From: Coniferiporia sulphurascens
Lineage: Eukaryota; Basidiomycota; Agaricomycetes; Hymenochaetales; Hymenochaetaceae
DNA length: 64,000 nucleotides
Assembly: GCA_002794785.1 (NCBI GenBank)
Contig: NBBA01000002.1
Location: 930,001 to 994,000, forward strand
Reading direction: 5' to 3'
Position 1 is the stretch's first letter; each line of letters opens with the position of its first letter. The notes under the pieces are model-generated. The model was given only the letters and a program-made list of their open reading frames with translations. It was not told the origin of the DNA and made no database searches. The position numbers and the translations under genes are program-made. Shown here piece by piece: positions 23,293 through 35,730 of the stretch.

Positions 23293-24254
23293 ATGGCAAA
23301 CTCTGCCAATATTCATCCATCTTACACGTTTTCTGATGCCGATCTTGTTTTGTCTTCACGAGATGGCGTCCAATTTCAGGTCCATTCCACCGTCCTGAGG
23401 CTTGCCTCCAGCTTTTTCCTCGACATGCTCGGGATGCAGCGGGTTTCCGAAGAGGGGCGTAAGGACCCGATTGCAATGAGCGAAAGCACAGATGCGGTCA
23501 AGGCCTTGCTCGATGTGGTCTACCCCAATCGTAGAATCACCTCAGCGGATATTTAATCCTCCGATTTTTTGGCCGAGCTCGTTGCTATGTTTGTCGGGAA
23601 GTATGATGTACCCGCTGGGGTATCCGCTGTTCGCGCTTTCTTCCATGATTCGCGCCTTGCAAAGACACTTCCGCCCATAAAGCTGTTCGGTTTAGCGAAG
23701 CGATATGGATGGGCCGATGAAGCTGCGACTGCTTCTATTCAATCTCTCGCATTGGATCTTTACTCAGAGGATGCACAGATGCAGCTCTCAGGCCTTGATA
23801 CGCGCAGTGCCCTGGACCTTATCAATCTTCATAGAAGTCGTAGGAAGGATTTCCTAGACGCCCTTCTGGCCCCTACCGCACCTAGCACATCGACACGGCC
23901 TGGCCTCACATCATGTGGTCCTATGATAACATATGCAATGGGAATGCGTTTCATTCAAGGCGATGTGGACAACTTGATTTCAGGGACACGCCGCAATGGT
24001 CTTCCTTCAAACATGCCGTTTCTGAGGAGTTGGATGTCTGCGCCTCCGGGGACGGCATCAGAGGCTACAAATTTTGGGGGAGACCCGACGTTACCGGACT
24101 GTGGGACATAAGATGCACCAGCTGCAAGGATGTTGCTTTTTCCAAAGACGCGTTCGCCAAGTCTATATGCGACGTCCTTGACGAGCTTCCGAAGTTAGCT
24201 TGGGTAACGACTCCCTTAGAATCGCAGGGGCAGCTTCCGCACACCGGAGAGTAG
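23293..24254 (+). pseudogene. BTB/POZ-domain protein, broken by a nonsense codon and a frameshift
   Basis: The ATG at 23293 starts a BTB domain in the form common in basidiomycete families: HPSYTFSDADLVLSSRDGV, then FQVHSTVLRLASSFFLDML. The frame meets TAA at 23554-23556, directly after VVYPNRRITSADI, and resumes without lost residues as FLAELVAMFVGKYDVPAG. Coding continues to about 23910. The convincing frame there changes, and from about 23913 the C-terminal part reads in another frame (SSFKHAVSEELDVCASGDG, then YKFWGRPDVTGLWDIRC) up to TAG at 24252-24254. No GT..AG intron accounts for either break. Such BTB genes are usually multicopy in agaricomycetes, so loss of one copy is plausible. 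Assembly error is the alternative. Confidence 0.82.
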
Positions 24255-25625
24255 GGCTCTAGACGAATGTTTCCCCCATACGTTCAATTTCAAGAGATAG
24301 ACAAGTGTTTTCTTGTCTTTTCATTTGCATGTATCACGCTTTCCGAAACCAGCTTTTTCCAGACCGAAGCCACCGGATGCTATTTATGAATGCTTCTGAT
24401 TGAGCACTCCGATCGCGCATCAAATGCAAAAACATTGTGTTGATGCTCAGTTTATCGTAACACAAGACAAGAAAAACTAGGAAGGGAAAAACCATACAAG
24501 TCTGGGTGTTCTCAAGGGATGTCCTACAAAATCTCTTATGCCAGCTTACGCTTACTACTTTGTCACGGAATGGGATCCCGTGCGGTCTCGGGGCGGGGCT
24601 TAATAAAAGACGGATTGTGGGTTTCACAGTTTGACCCCTAATGTACGGATGTCCAGCGTGAACATCACATCGCGTTAGCAGGTTTCGTCAAGGATGACCT
24701 CGAGATCCCCGGCTAAAAACAAAGCGCTCTTGGAGTCTGCCGGATGTATATTATACATGCATCAAAATCATCGGACCAATATCGGCGAGACAATATGTTT
24801 GAGTTGGGAGTTGGGATGCTGAAACGCCAGGGTAAATCAAACAGTTTCAAAGCGCTCAATCGCACCATTATCCAGATAACATACAGACCTCCACAAATTG
24901 AGTATTACCTAATGCAAGCTGACTGTCGTTCCGTTCGAGAGATGAACATCATCGGAAAAAGGCTCTGACATTCAACATTCATAAGAGCATGGACAAGATA
25001 TATTGCAGCGCTCATTTCATCGGGGACACCGATCGAGCCACATACATGTAGAATACTCTCACGAACACTTTAACCCGCGCCGTGATCACCAATCTACGAT
25101 CCTCGAGCTCCTAGCGACCATCCTGGCGCTGTTATCATCTTTCCCCTTCCGTTCTTTATTTCTCCCCATGACTACGTTGAGGCTGTTTGTGACTTGTTTT
25201 GTGTTCATAAAGTATAAGTTCCGAGCCGGAAGCCGTGAGTATCTTTCAGTAAGCTATTGTCTTCATAGCAAACCGGCGCCCTTCATCACGATCTTGCATG
25301 CGGCTAAAATTAAACTGCGATCGTCGGACATATTCTATTTCTGTCCCTCCCCCGAGTCTCAACTCAGCGCCCTTCGAGTCCATGGCTAAGCTCGGCGTTC
25401 TCGGTCATACGCGGCTTCCTAGCCACCAGCCACGTAATCTAAAGATAGCTGCAACAGCCAGCAAACTAATGAGTATGGATCCCGGAGGTCCAGTTGAGCA
25501 TGTCTGACTTCAAGATGATTTGGTATCACTTAGATCCGCTGACTTTTCCTTGTTTACATATCTGAAAAAAGGTGATATATTTATATTCCCGCGCGTCTGC
25601 GCTCGCGTTTCAATCAGGATCAATC
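24255..25625. other. Convergent intergenic region, BTB pseudogene / NAD(P)HX dehydratase
   Basis: About 1.4 kb between two convergent loci. Only short open frames without recognisable domains were found, and no repeat or RNA gene was seen. Confidence 0.5.
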
Positions 25626-26963
25626 CTACAGCTTTCCCTTCCCATCTACCTCTTCCCTTCCAGTACCTCCTGCATCTTCGCCAAATACCTCCGCGAACGC
25701 TCCTCCGATCTCACCGATCAGGTCCGCAGTAATCACACTGCGACCCTTTTTCGCGAAACCTATCCGGGATGTCGTGCGAGTGACAATTGCGGCGCCCGTC
25801 GCCGCGAGAAACGGAATACGCGATGACGGGATCTTCGCATCCCCGTCTTCTAGCGTCGATGACGATGACGCAGGATCCCAGGCACCCCCTTCAAGGCACT
25901 TACCCCACGCAAGGAAAGCGCCGACTGCTCCGGACAGAATGTCGCCTTGTCCCCCACAGCGCTTGAGACCGCCGGGAGCATCGACCTCGGTCGTCTGCGG
26001 CTCGGAAGAAGAAGATGACGGATGTACTGCGATGAGGTCTTTTGCACCCTTCTGGAGAACTGTTACTCCACCCAGCGTCTGCGACACCAGCTGCGCGCGC
26101 TTAGAGGGCTCCGTCGATGGATCGATATTCTTCAACCAGGATTATTCAACTCGCGATCTTTCGTTCCAATAAAGAAATGCGTACCACCGCTTCACTCAAG
26201 CGTTTGAATTCCACGACGTTTGGAGTAAGAACGGCCTTCTCGTACCCCTTAATTATATTTGGATCATTTCCCACCATGAATAGTGCATCCGCATCGAGGA
26301 CTAGATACATATTCTGCTCGCGCGCGATTGAGACCGCCAAACGGGCAAAGGTCTGCATATAGTCCTCTCGTCCAAGTCCCGGTCCAACAACAAGCACATG
26401 CAAACGCTGCAATAGTGCGGACAACTCGGACCTAACAGACTCTGGGGACCTAAATAAGAATAAGCTTGGATTAGAAGAACCCGTTGCGCGGCTGAAAAGA
26501 GGGAAGAACACACTTGTCTTCGCGGAGAATGGGGTGCACGATGAGGTCCGGCGCGTACCCCTTAATCGCGCCTGCTGCGGTGGGCGAACATATAACGTGT
26601 GATAAATCGGTCCCCTGAGAGGTAAATTTAGATTACAACGAGCAACATGAGGAAGATTTACTCACCACCTTCTGCGCGGTGATCGCAGCGAAGAATGGTG
26701 CGCCCGTATAGCTAGTTCGGATAGAAGTCCGATCGGTCAGTCTTTCCGATTCTCAAAAGCGATATGTCTCCGAAAGTGTCACTCACTCGAGTGCGCCGCC
26801 AAGTACTCCCACCCTCCCTATCATTGCAGATATGTCGGGGATAAGCATGTCATGATTCCGGGAAGAAGCGGTTGGGAGTACCTGATTGGCCCTTGTGCAA
26901 ACTGCCGTTAAGCGGCGGGATGAGTTGCTTGATCTGCTTGAATATATTATCTGGTATCGGCAT
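25626..26963 (-). CDS. ATP-dependent (S)-NAD(P)H-hydrate dehydratase (CARKD family)
   Basis: This is a metabolite-repair enzyme that dehydrates damaged NADHX/NADPHX back to NAD(P)H using ATP; it has a ribokinase-like fold. The ATG at 26963 gives [20 protein letters not shown] then SLHKGQS, which joins across an intron (about 26892-26836) to GRVGVLGG, the family's N-terminal block. Next exons read [15 protein letters not shown] and [20 protein letters not shown]. The central exon has VVGPGLGR and VLDADALFM, then [11 protein letters not shown]. The last exon has [11 protein letters not shown] and the nucleotide/active-site block [17 protein letters not shown], and ends at 25626-25628. About five introns keep frame throughout and the gene looks intact. 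The start was chosen because it alone yields the conserved IPPL...HKGQ.GRVG block. Confidence 0.92.
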
Positions 26964-27360
26964 AGTTTAATGTAGTAAGTTATAATATCTTCGTTGAGAG
27001 TGCCCCGTAAAGCCGAAGTTGGTGGTGGTGGTAGGAGACAGGCAGCCTGGAGCATCTGTGACATCACCGTGGAAGCAAAATTGGATTCCCATTTCGTTTT
27101 AAGGTTTTAAGCTTACACTCGCACAATCCCGGGATCGACGAGGACCCTTACTGGCTCTCAGTCGGCAAATGCGACAGAAAACCGTAATTCACTTGCATTT
27201 TTCGCATATTATAATTGCATAACCCGGAAATCGGAAACCCGGAACTGCAGATTGGCTTTAGTTGTACATTTGCGATAATACGGCTTTCCTGTTATTCTAG
27301 TTCCTGCCACCTTCCACCCACACTCCTTCTCTTCCCTCAGCGATTTCTAGTCGAAGACGA
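26964..27360. other. Short intergenic region, NAD(P)HX dehydratase promoter / PGM 3' end
   Basis: These 397 bp lie between two genes on the minus strand and contain the dehydratase promoter and the phosphoglucomutase 3' region. Nothing further was recognised. Confidence 0.5.
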
Positions 27361-29335
27361 TCACTTTGCAAAGTGTTAGGAAATTATTGATATCTAATAA
27401 TCGGAAGGGGGACTCACAGTGATGACCGTTGGCTCTGTCACATGTAGGAGCTCCTTTAGCTGGCTGATGGTTAGTGCAACTTCGATGAGACCCTTCAGGC
27501 CTTCCGCCGTATCCTGGCCATACTGTGCCTTATCCTTCGTGTACTTCTCGACGTACATGCGGACCGTCGCGCCTTGACTTCCAGTTCCGCTCAAACGGAA
27601 CACAACACGAGAGCCATCATCAAATCGCACAATTTGCCCCTGGTTCTTTGATACACTCTTGTCGATTGGGTCCGTGTAGTTGAAGTTAGTCGTCTCTGAT
27701 ACAGTGAATATCTCGCCAGTCGAAGCTGTGTACTTCTTGCCAATAAGAGTACCCTTCTCAATATGCACGTTCAGTGCGTCTACCATTTTCGTTGCATCAT
27801 CGGATGCAACTTCCTCGTAGTCGTATCGCGAGAAGAAGGAGCGTCCGTACTTTTCGTAATGATCCAACAGTATTTCATTGATGCCGATAACTTTATTGGG
27901 AGACTTCTTATTGGCAGCGGCGAGAATATTAAGCCAGGCGACGACGGCCCAGATTCCGTCCTTCTCGCGGATGTGGTCGGAGCCAGTACCGAAGGACTCT
28001 TCACCACAGATCGATAAACGTCCAGCATCCATAAGGTTTCCGAAGAATTTCCATCCTGATCAGAAGCAAAGATTAATCGTCTTCATCGCTGAATCCTCTA
28101 GGTCGGAGAAATACGGACCAGTGGGAACCTCGAAGTACTCCAAGCCCTTCTTCTTGGCCACGTAGTCAATGGCGGCGCTCGTGGGCATGCTGCGTGCAAG
28201 ACCTTTAATGCCGGATTTGAAGTACGGAATACACTCCTCCGCCCAGTCCGCAATGATCGCCACGGAGTCGCTCGGTGTCACGAAAGCGCCTTTTCCATAT
28301 ATCATGTTTCGGTCCCCATCACCGTCACTCGCTGCGCCGAACTGGATGTTGTTTTTCTCAACTACCTCAACGAGTGTATGCGCATATGTGAGGTTTGGGT
28401 CCGGATGTCCGCCACCGAAATCCGGAAGCGGAACGCAATTCTGAATGGCTTTCGTGGGTAATCCTAGGGCGTCGACGAGGATACCTTTCGCGTAAGGCCC
28501 TGTAACACCATTTAACCCGTCGAAGAGTACCCGGAAGTCCGGAGTGCTCTGAAGGAAACTCTTGATCAGGGAAAAATCAAAGATACCCTCTAGGAGCTCC
28601 AGATAGTCCGAGACGGAATCGATAATCTCTACATCAGTAGGCCCGTATTTAGAGGATCCGACTTTCGAGAGGTCGATCTTGAATCGGATCAGCCACAGGA
28701 GTAACATGAGATAGTGGGTATATGCTCACCGGTGGCAGCTCAAGCACCCTGTAACTCGTAATTTCTTTCGTGCGCTGGAAGATCTTATCGGTGACATTTT
28801 CGGGAGCGGGACCACCGTTAGACACGTTGTATTTAATGCCAAAGTCGTTGTTTGGTCCGCCGGGATTGTGGCTTGCCGTGAGGAGAATGCCGCCGTATGC
28901 CTTGTACTTGCGGATCACGTTCGACGCTGCGGGAGTTGACAAAATGCCGTCCTTTCCGATGATAAGTTTTGCAACGCCGTTCGCGGATGCGATCTTCAAA
29001 ATAGTCTGCACGGTCTCCGGCGAGAAGTAACGGCCATCGCCACCGATGACGAGTGTCTGACCTTTTGGTTCGACAGAGTCCAAGATCGCCTGGATGAAGT
29101 TCTCCGTGTAATGCTGCAAAACTTTTCAGGAGGTGCCTTGTAAAAGGCACGATGTAGAACTCACCTCCTGCTGGAAAACTTTCACCCTGCCCATCGCCAA
29201 CAACGTACGGCAAGATGAGCGTGATCGACCAGGCGCGTCAGCATCGCGTGCGGCTCACCTCTTCCTGAGCCCTGACGTTCCAGGCTTTTGCCCATCAAAT
29301 GGTTTGGTGGTGATCTCTTTGACTTGAGCGGACAT
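27361..29335 (-). CDS. Phosphoglucomutase
   Basis: This cytosolic enzyme interconverts glucose-1-phosphate and glucose-6-phosphate, linking glycolysis with UDP-glucose and storage-carbon synthesis. The ATG at 29335 begins [20 protein letters not shown] then SGLRKR, the usual fungal PGM start. The phosphoserine loop is TASHNPGG (~28885-28860). The Mg-binding loop is DGDGDR (~28325-28305). The sugar-binding loop is [18 protein letters not shown] (~28010-27955). The phosphate-binding loop is [18 protein letters not shown] near 27590-27545. The protein ends EPTVIT, and the stop TGA comes after a last intron (about 27416-27367), at 27363-27361. Five or so introns are present and frame is kept across them, giving about 560 residues, normal for the family. 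Confidence 0.95.
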
Positions 29336-31449
29336 GGTCGACGTTAGTGTGCAAGAAAATGACGAGGTCGCGCTCCTTATAGCGATCGACAAGCCTAGTC
29401 TCCACTTCGCGTGCCTAAACGCTCTTTGTGGCAACTGTGCGTATGTAATCATTTTTGGGCGGCAATTCCCGACGAACATGAAACGACACCCGACTCCGTC
29501 AACCTAGGTTCCCGAGCTCTCGTACGCGTCCTAAACCTCCATATCCTCTGAGAAACCTTCTCAAGTATTGTAGGATGACGACTGCAACACTATATCCTTA
29601 CGATATGTCCTCACGATGATTACTCTGGTAGGCCGTTTCCTGAGGGGTCCCGTTAGCGCCAGAAAAAACGCGTCTATGTCTACCTCCGAACCGGTTAATC
29701 AGAGAGACCTTCCTCCTCGAGCCCTTTCCGATGGGCGAAGTTGGGACGCATCACCAAGGCCAGACTGGACTCTATCGTACGCCCCCGCTTCTAGAGCCGG
29801 TCCTTCGACAAAATCGAGTTTTGGTTTCCGCAGCTCGGCTATGACATCGATAAAATTCACACGGTCTGTTATAAGCATATGATGTTTCCCAAAAAATTTC
29901 TAACACTTGAAAATGTCAAGATGTTATCAGCCTAGGCCTGTCGGAAAGTTCCCTTTCGGATGCGACCTAGGTAGGAAAGGGTTTACGATACAATACCCTT
30001 TTGGAACAACCTGTAAAACCCTGACGAGAGTCCCGGGGGAAACAAATTGTTCCGACTCATCTTGACCCTGTCGATTAGGATCTTGACGTGGGATTTTGAC
30101 ATTGACGGGAAGACTCAATCTCAAAACACTTGTTTAGTGCGCTACGTCGCGGGAACCTCCAGATAGCATCTATCAGAGGTCGAGGGTCACAAGCATCGCG
30201 GAGTCGATACTTCGTGCGCTGGAGACCCATATGAGCGCTTCCAGCCATGAGCCCATAAGCGATGTGATGGCTTTCTCACAGGCATTTTGGCCCGCGAGCG
30301 CTGTGATATAGTGAATACACGAAAAGGGGTTTCCGTAAGATATTGGTTATTTTTATGTTTATCAGCTCTTTTCCCCCGTTTTCCTATCGCTGTTGCAAAA
30401 CCCATGCTTATACCCCATTCTCTATGCTCCATAGATTTCTCCAATCAACAACACTATTCGCGGCTTGCCATCCGAACTTTATGCTACGGAGTTACGTGAT
30501 TTGGGTTGGCTCGATACCCAATAATAATGTCATCGTAGCTGAAGGCAGTCAGGCACTCCGCGCCAAATCTCAGCGTCGAAAAGGCACACGCAAGCCGGAT
30601 CCTCCGTTATTACAGTGAGAGCCCCTACCTCCGCTTTTAGACGACAAAGCCGTTATTCCGGCGCCGCTGCGGTATGAAGCTACGACGGATAGACCAGCGT
30701 ACCAATCTCATGAACGTGCTGGCAACCAAGTCCTCTCTTCTTCCGGCTTTTTCTCCCCCTTCGTTCCCCTCTTTCACTTTTTCTCGCTCTCACAATCTCC
30801 TCCTTTCAGTGAGCGATAGTCGGCCAGGCGCTCACTCCCCTCTCTTACTCGGCTCTTAACACAGCCCTAGCTCCCTATTCTACGTACTTGAGCCGAGTTT
30901 AGAGACACGATGCGGCGCCAGGAGCAAGGGTCTCTAGCTTTACATACAATGCCTCTAGCAACTCATCGGCGGCCGCTGCGAGAAGAACATCGCGAGAGGC
31001 GGTGTTACTGGTGCGCAATGATTGATGTTATGATTCGCTGCACAGCCTGCGTCCAAGTCACAGGATAACCACAGATTGAACAAGATGGTGGAGCCATTAA
31101 CTCCGTAGCCTGACATCCCAACTGGCATGGGCGGCGCTTTACCGAATGCACTGTGACATTCCGGACCCGCAAGAAAAAAGGTTGGGGTGTACTGCACATC
31201 CCCACGGGTTCATCTGGCTCGGAATCCACAGATGTTCATGTCCGACTTATCGGAAGCAATATAAATAGTATCACAACACCGCTTGATATACCTACATAAG
31301 ACCGCGCTCCAACAATAAAAGTAACCTGTATCCTTAAAATAAATAAATAAAACGCTGAGCTCCCGCTTCTTTCCAATATCTTTAATTTGCCCTTGTTGGC
31401 TACCTTCCATGACATTGGATAACTAGCTTCTGCGGTCTATCGTGGCATC
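29336..31449. other. Intergenic region upstream of PGM, no recognised gene
   Basis: About 2.1 kb before the duplicated laccase 3 segment. A plus-strand open frame at 29616-29882 (88 codons, with MSTSEPVNQRDLPPRALSDG inside) could be a short or first exon but shows no domain I can name. CT-rich sequence lies near 30740-30840. No transposon or tRNA was seen. Confidence 0.4.
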
Positions 31450-32356
31450 TATTTGAATGCTGCGGATTGTGATGTTATGGTTTCTCTCCCTCCCGACAGT
31501 GATTGCGCCAATAACGGACACAGATCAAGTCGCTGCGGGCGTCGTGAGGCGGGTGGTGTCGCCCTTTTATGGTAGGATTCTAATAGAATCGCCCAGAAGG
31601 CGGCCGACCCCCGGTCCGCAGCCAGTTTTAGCCGCTTGCCTTTTCGGGTTTGCTCAGCCCTGCAGTTAAGCAAGATGGATTGATTCTTTCCAGCTGCCAG
31701 TGCATCTGCCCCTAGATATGCTCCCAGGACTGGAGGCGGCCGCCAAGACTCGGAGTACGGAAGTGCAGACTCGCTGGCTCGCAGCGACTGTCGCAGCCGA
31801 GGATATGTCTTTAATCTCTTACCGAGCTCTTCGAATGACCCTCGGGACTCAGGAACCAAACTGCTCTTTTCGTTGACTCGGAGTAATTGCAGAAAAATGC
31901 ACTACCTTGCCGTCTGTGGCTCTTGCTACTGAAGCCCGAACTCGGGTTGATGAGAACGCCCTCACAGACATGGTTCGGACCAGCAGCTCGCAGCAATTTG
32001 ATACTCGCATATTCGCCTCGCGCGGTAGCCAACACCGGCTCCGAGTCGAGGACCGGCAACATAGAACATGTAAATCTCTTCCCGCCGGTCCCCAGGCCTC
32101 GCGTTCTCCGCAGTTCCAGAGCACCGCCATCTGTGCCTGGTGCAGGCTCGGGTGCGCTTTCACTTCGCACGACCATCGCTCTGCATTCTCTTCCGCGCAG
32201 CTCGGTCGCTTCGGCGCAGCTACTGTATTCCACCGCAGATCGTTCCATGATTCATCCGGGATCGTCCAAATACTAACGTCTCTATCGTTCGAGCCGGTCT
32301 CCTTACGTACGTACTACGCGCTGAAGCGTACAGCAAATGCGCCGTCCTCTTTGGTC

Positions 32357-32374
32357 GGGCGGCCGGGCTGTGAC
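32357..32374 (+). promoter_or_regulatory. Conserved upstream block of laccase 3 (GGCGGCCGGGCTGTGAC)
   Basis: This motif is perfectly shared with the laccase 4 and 5 promoters, about 143 bp before the ATG. Its conservation may only reflect recent duplication, but flanking bases differ more. Confidence 0.45.
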
Positions 32375-32428
32375 GGTTGTAGTTCCCATGTTTTACACGT
32401 TTTTACATGTTTTCGCTTCCGACATGTG

Positions 32429-32436
32429 CATAAAAG
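32429..32436 (+). promoter_or_regulatory. TATA-like box of laccase 3
   Basis: CATAAAAG lies about 85 bp upstream of the laccase 3 ATG, at the position of TATAAAAA in laccase 4 and CATAAAAA in laccase 5. Confidence 0.6.
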
Positions 32437-32516
32437 GAGCTTTGTGTCTGGGCTATCTCATTCAGCAACTCAACCACCCCAGTCTCTTCAGCTTCCAGCC
32501 CCTTTCGATATTTTAA

Positions 32517-35046
32517 ATGTTCGGTGCCTCATTCTTGTTGGCGTCGTCCGCCGCTCTTTCCCTATCGCGTCAGGCGCTCGCCGCTGTCGTGTCGGAGACG
32601 CTAACCATCTCCAACGTCGACCTCTCTCCTGACGGTTTCTCTCGTTCGTGAGTCGAAGCGCATGAATGCACTATTATTTACACGCTCATATCGTCTTCCA
32701 TAGCACCGTGGTCGCCAATGGTCAATTTCCTGGACCTCTGATTTCTGGAAACGTCGGCGACAACCTCCAGGTAATTGCCTCCTGTGTTCCTGTGTTAGCT
32801 GCAATTCATCAGTATTAGATCAATGTCGTCGACAGCCTGACCGATACCACCATGTATCGGTCCACCTCCGTCGTAAGCGTCCCTCATGACTAGGAACATT
32901 CAGCAGCATTAACTCTTCCCTCCTAGCATTGGCACGGCCTTTTCCAGGCAGGAACAACCGAGATGGATGGCCCTGCGTGGGTCAGCCAGTGCCCTATCAT
33001 TCCCGATAACTCGTTCCTGTACGTCCGCGTATTGGATTCTTCACTAGACGCATTTTTAACATTACCCACCAAAGTTACAACTTCGATGTCCCCGGTCAGT
33101 CTGGGACCTACTGGTACCATTCTCACCTGTCTACTCAGTATTGCGATGGGCTCCGGTAATTTTTCTTTAAAATTCCTTTTGACTATTGCTAATCGGGTAT
33201 CTAACAGTGGCCCCCTGGTCCTTTATGGTAAATATAGAAAACCAATCTGAAAGGGTATCCGTATCTTACGACAAAACCAGACCCAGATGATCCTCTCTTG
33301 GACATGTACGACGTCGACGATGGTAAGTTCATTTATTGTTATTTTGAGCCCCGCTTAATGAGGTCCTACAGAAACCACAATCATTACAATTGCGGACTGG
33401 TATCACACAGTTTCTCCATCCCTATTCCCTAACACCGGCGATGTAGATCCGTATGTTTGCACAAGAGATATTCTGCTGTCACGTTTTCTAAAATAATTCC
33501 AGGACCCCGGATTCTACATTGATCAATGGACTCGGACGGTATTCGGGCGGCTCAACTGATTCTGCTCTGGCAGTCCTGAACGTCACTTCCGGCCAAAGGT
33601 AGTCTTAATTAGGGGTACCATTATGCTCTCGTTTCTGACCCGTTTTTCCTCTCAGCTACCGTTTCCGTATCATCAGCACAAGCTGCTACCCCTCGTAAGC
33701 ATAGGAATTCATATAAGTATTTTCTGCCGCCTGATTTCATCCTTAGGTATACTTTCTCGATTGATGGCCACAACATGACCATCATAGAGGCCGACGGTAA
33801 TGAGATGGAGCCTCTCACCGTCGACTCACTGGTCATTTACTCCGCTCAGCGTTACTCGGTCATCGTTACCGCAGACCAAGCGGTAGATAACTACTGTGAG
33901 TTTTATGAAGTCATTTCCCATAACGATTTGATTCGCTAATCTTAAGCACGAACAGGGATTCGCGCTGACCCTTCTGTTGGTACGACTGGGTTTGACAACG
34001 GTATCAACTCCGCTATCTTGCGCTATGCCGGTGCTGCCGATGTCGACCCGTCCACGAACCAAACTACTGACGGAACGGCACTCGACGAGGCTAACTTACA
34101 GGTGAGTCTGCTTCATGGAATTGGTCCGTTATAGCTGGCTTACCTCGGACTTTGTAAAGACTCTTGTCGACCCCGGAGCTGTAAGTGTTTCCGTCAATCT
34201 ATTAAGTTTCTCACAACTGATGTTCTGCCTAGCCTGGTACAGCTGTTGCAGGAGGCGTTGACTACGCTCTTAACATGATCGTTGGTATTGTGCGTACTCG
34301 CTTCACAGTTATTTTAGGCGACTGCCAGTGGCTGACTCTTGTTTCAGAACGCCACATCCGGCGAGCACACCATAAATGGTGTCTCTTGGGCCTCGCCTAG
34401 TGTGCCCGTCCTCCTTCAAATCCTGAGCGGCACCACAGACGCTTCTGACCTCCTCCCTGCCGACTCGATCTACGCACTCCCTGGAAACAGCACTATCGAG
34501 ATCTCGTTCCCTGGTGATGGCTTCCCTGTTCGTTACACTCCACCTCCTCTATTGAAGTTCCGATCTGATTTTTCCCCCCTTTTCCCCTCTCCGTGCAGCA
34601 TCCTCTCCATCTCCACGGTCACAGCTTCGACGTGGTGCGCACTGCAGGGAGCACGGTGTACAACTACGCGAACCCGGTGCGCCGCGACACGGTAAACATC
34701 GGCGGGACGAGCGACAATGTTACGATCCGATTCACCACCGACAATGCGGGCCCCTGGTTCCTACACTGCCATATCGACTGGCACTTGGAGGCGTAAGTGA
34801 CACTTTCAATTTCGCTAAATCCATGTATCGAATCTGAAATTCTGTGCCACTGTAGCGGCCTCGCTGTCGTCTTCACTGAAGGCATTGACAACATCGCGGG
34901 ATCGAACCCTGTTAACAGTGAGTCTTCCCCGCTTGATCGCGTCGTTAACACACCGTTTGCTTATGCCAAAAATTATCGCAGCCGCGTGGAGCGACCTCTG
35001 CCCTGACTATGCTGCTGCGGACCCGGACACAGCTTTCGAGAAGTGA
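32517..35046 (+). CDS. Laccase 3 (multicopper oxidase)
   Basis: This is a secreted laccase. The ATG at 32517 opens [20 protein letters not shown], a signal peptide ending before [20 protein letters not shown]1 is [15 protein letters not shown] (~32933-32980). L2 is [16 protein letters not shown] (~33105-33155). L3 is [14 protein letters not shown] (~34595-34637). L4 is [10 protein letters not shown] then GLAVVF across an intron (~34765-34875), with Leu as axial residue. About 13 introns lie at the same places as in laccases 4 and 5 and all joins followed keep frame. The protein ends [19 protein letters not shown], with TGA at 35044-35046. It is the inverted, dispersed member of the recent three-gene family and is intact. 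Confidence 0.95.
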
Positions 35047-35730
35047 TAAATACACTACGATTAATACGGTCTTCAACTCCCCACTCCTTCCTCTTACAGG
35101 GCAATTTCGACACTCTTTACCATTTTTAATTTCTTGGATAAAACAATCACTTCATGTTCCATTCGTTTCATGGCTTTGGGAAATGGACAATCGGTTACTT
35201 TAAACGCGTCATTGGGATTTTACCTCCATGTGAATACTGTGTCTGTCATTTGTCATTAAGGAATACACAACCTATGGAGGGAAAGACCTTCAATAGATTA
35301 AAATTTACACGGGTGCCATTCTTGTGAATTCGAGCTCAACACATCTACTTACATAGTAAATTTTTGATTGACTACTCGGTCCCCTATTTGAATGTGCGAA
35401 ATATGAAGCATGTAGGAAAAGTCATATTTAGGGTGTTAAACGATCGATTCGGTGGTGGCCAGTACCCAGTCCGACTTGCCACCGCCAGAGGGCTTCACGA
35501 CAACACTCCAGCAGTGAACACTCTTCGCAGAACGCTTGTGCCTTACTTCACTCTTAACACCCTCGGCAAAAGCTTCGGACGAAATGAACGAGAGGGGAGT
35601 ATTCGGGAACATGTTCGTTGTAATAGCAGCAAAACCAGGCGGCGAGCTCTCACTACCACCGCTAGACTCTTCGCTTAAACTTAACAGGACAAGCCCGGTA
35701 GATTAGTTTTAGTGTAGAGGCCAATAAAAA
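35047..35730. other. Convergent intergenic region, laccase 3 / RPP40-like
   Basis: The first 300 bp are the duplicated laccase 3' flank, shared with laccases 4 and 5. The rest holds no recognised gene; a plus-strand open frame at 35364-35678 has no recognisable domain. Confidence 0.5.

Larger units (their letters stand above)
31450..35345. repeat. Dispersed inverted copy of the laccase duplication (laccase 3 unit)
   Basis: Laccase 3 together with about 1.05 kb upstream and about 300 bp downstream is homologous, in opposite orientation, to 42780-46670 and 48290-52060. Upstream similarity begins near 31450-31490 with a diverged match to the laccase 4 and 5 flanks. Downstream similarity runs to about 35345 through the shared block around TTAATGACGAATGACAGACA. 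The monooxygenase fragment of the other two units is absent here. Boundaries are by eye, to within tens of bases. Confidence 0.75.

Noticed and set aside
29616..29882. 88-codon plus-strand frame upstream of PGM, considered as a flavin-reductase-like N-terminus
   Set aside because: The resemblance was vague, no downstream exons with family motifs were found, and it was left as unassigned sequence.
31811..32632. Several 100-240 codon frames upstream of laccase 3
   Set aside because: The homologous DNA upstream of laccases 4 and 5 does not keep any of these frames open, so they are not conserved proteins.
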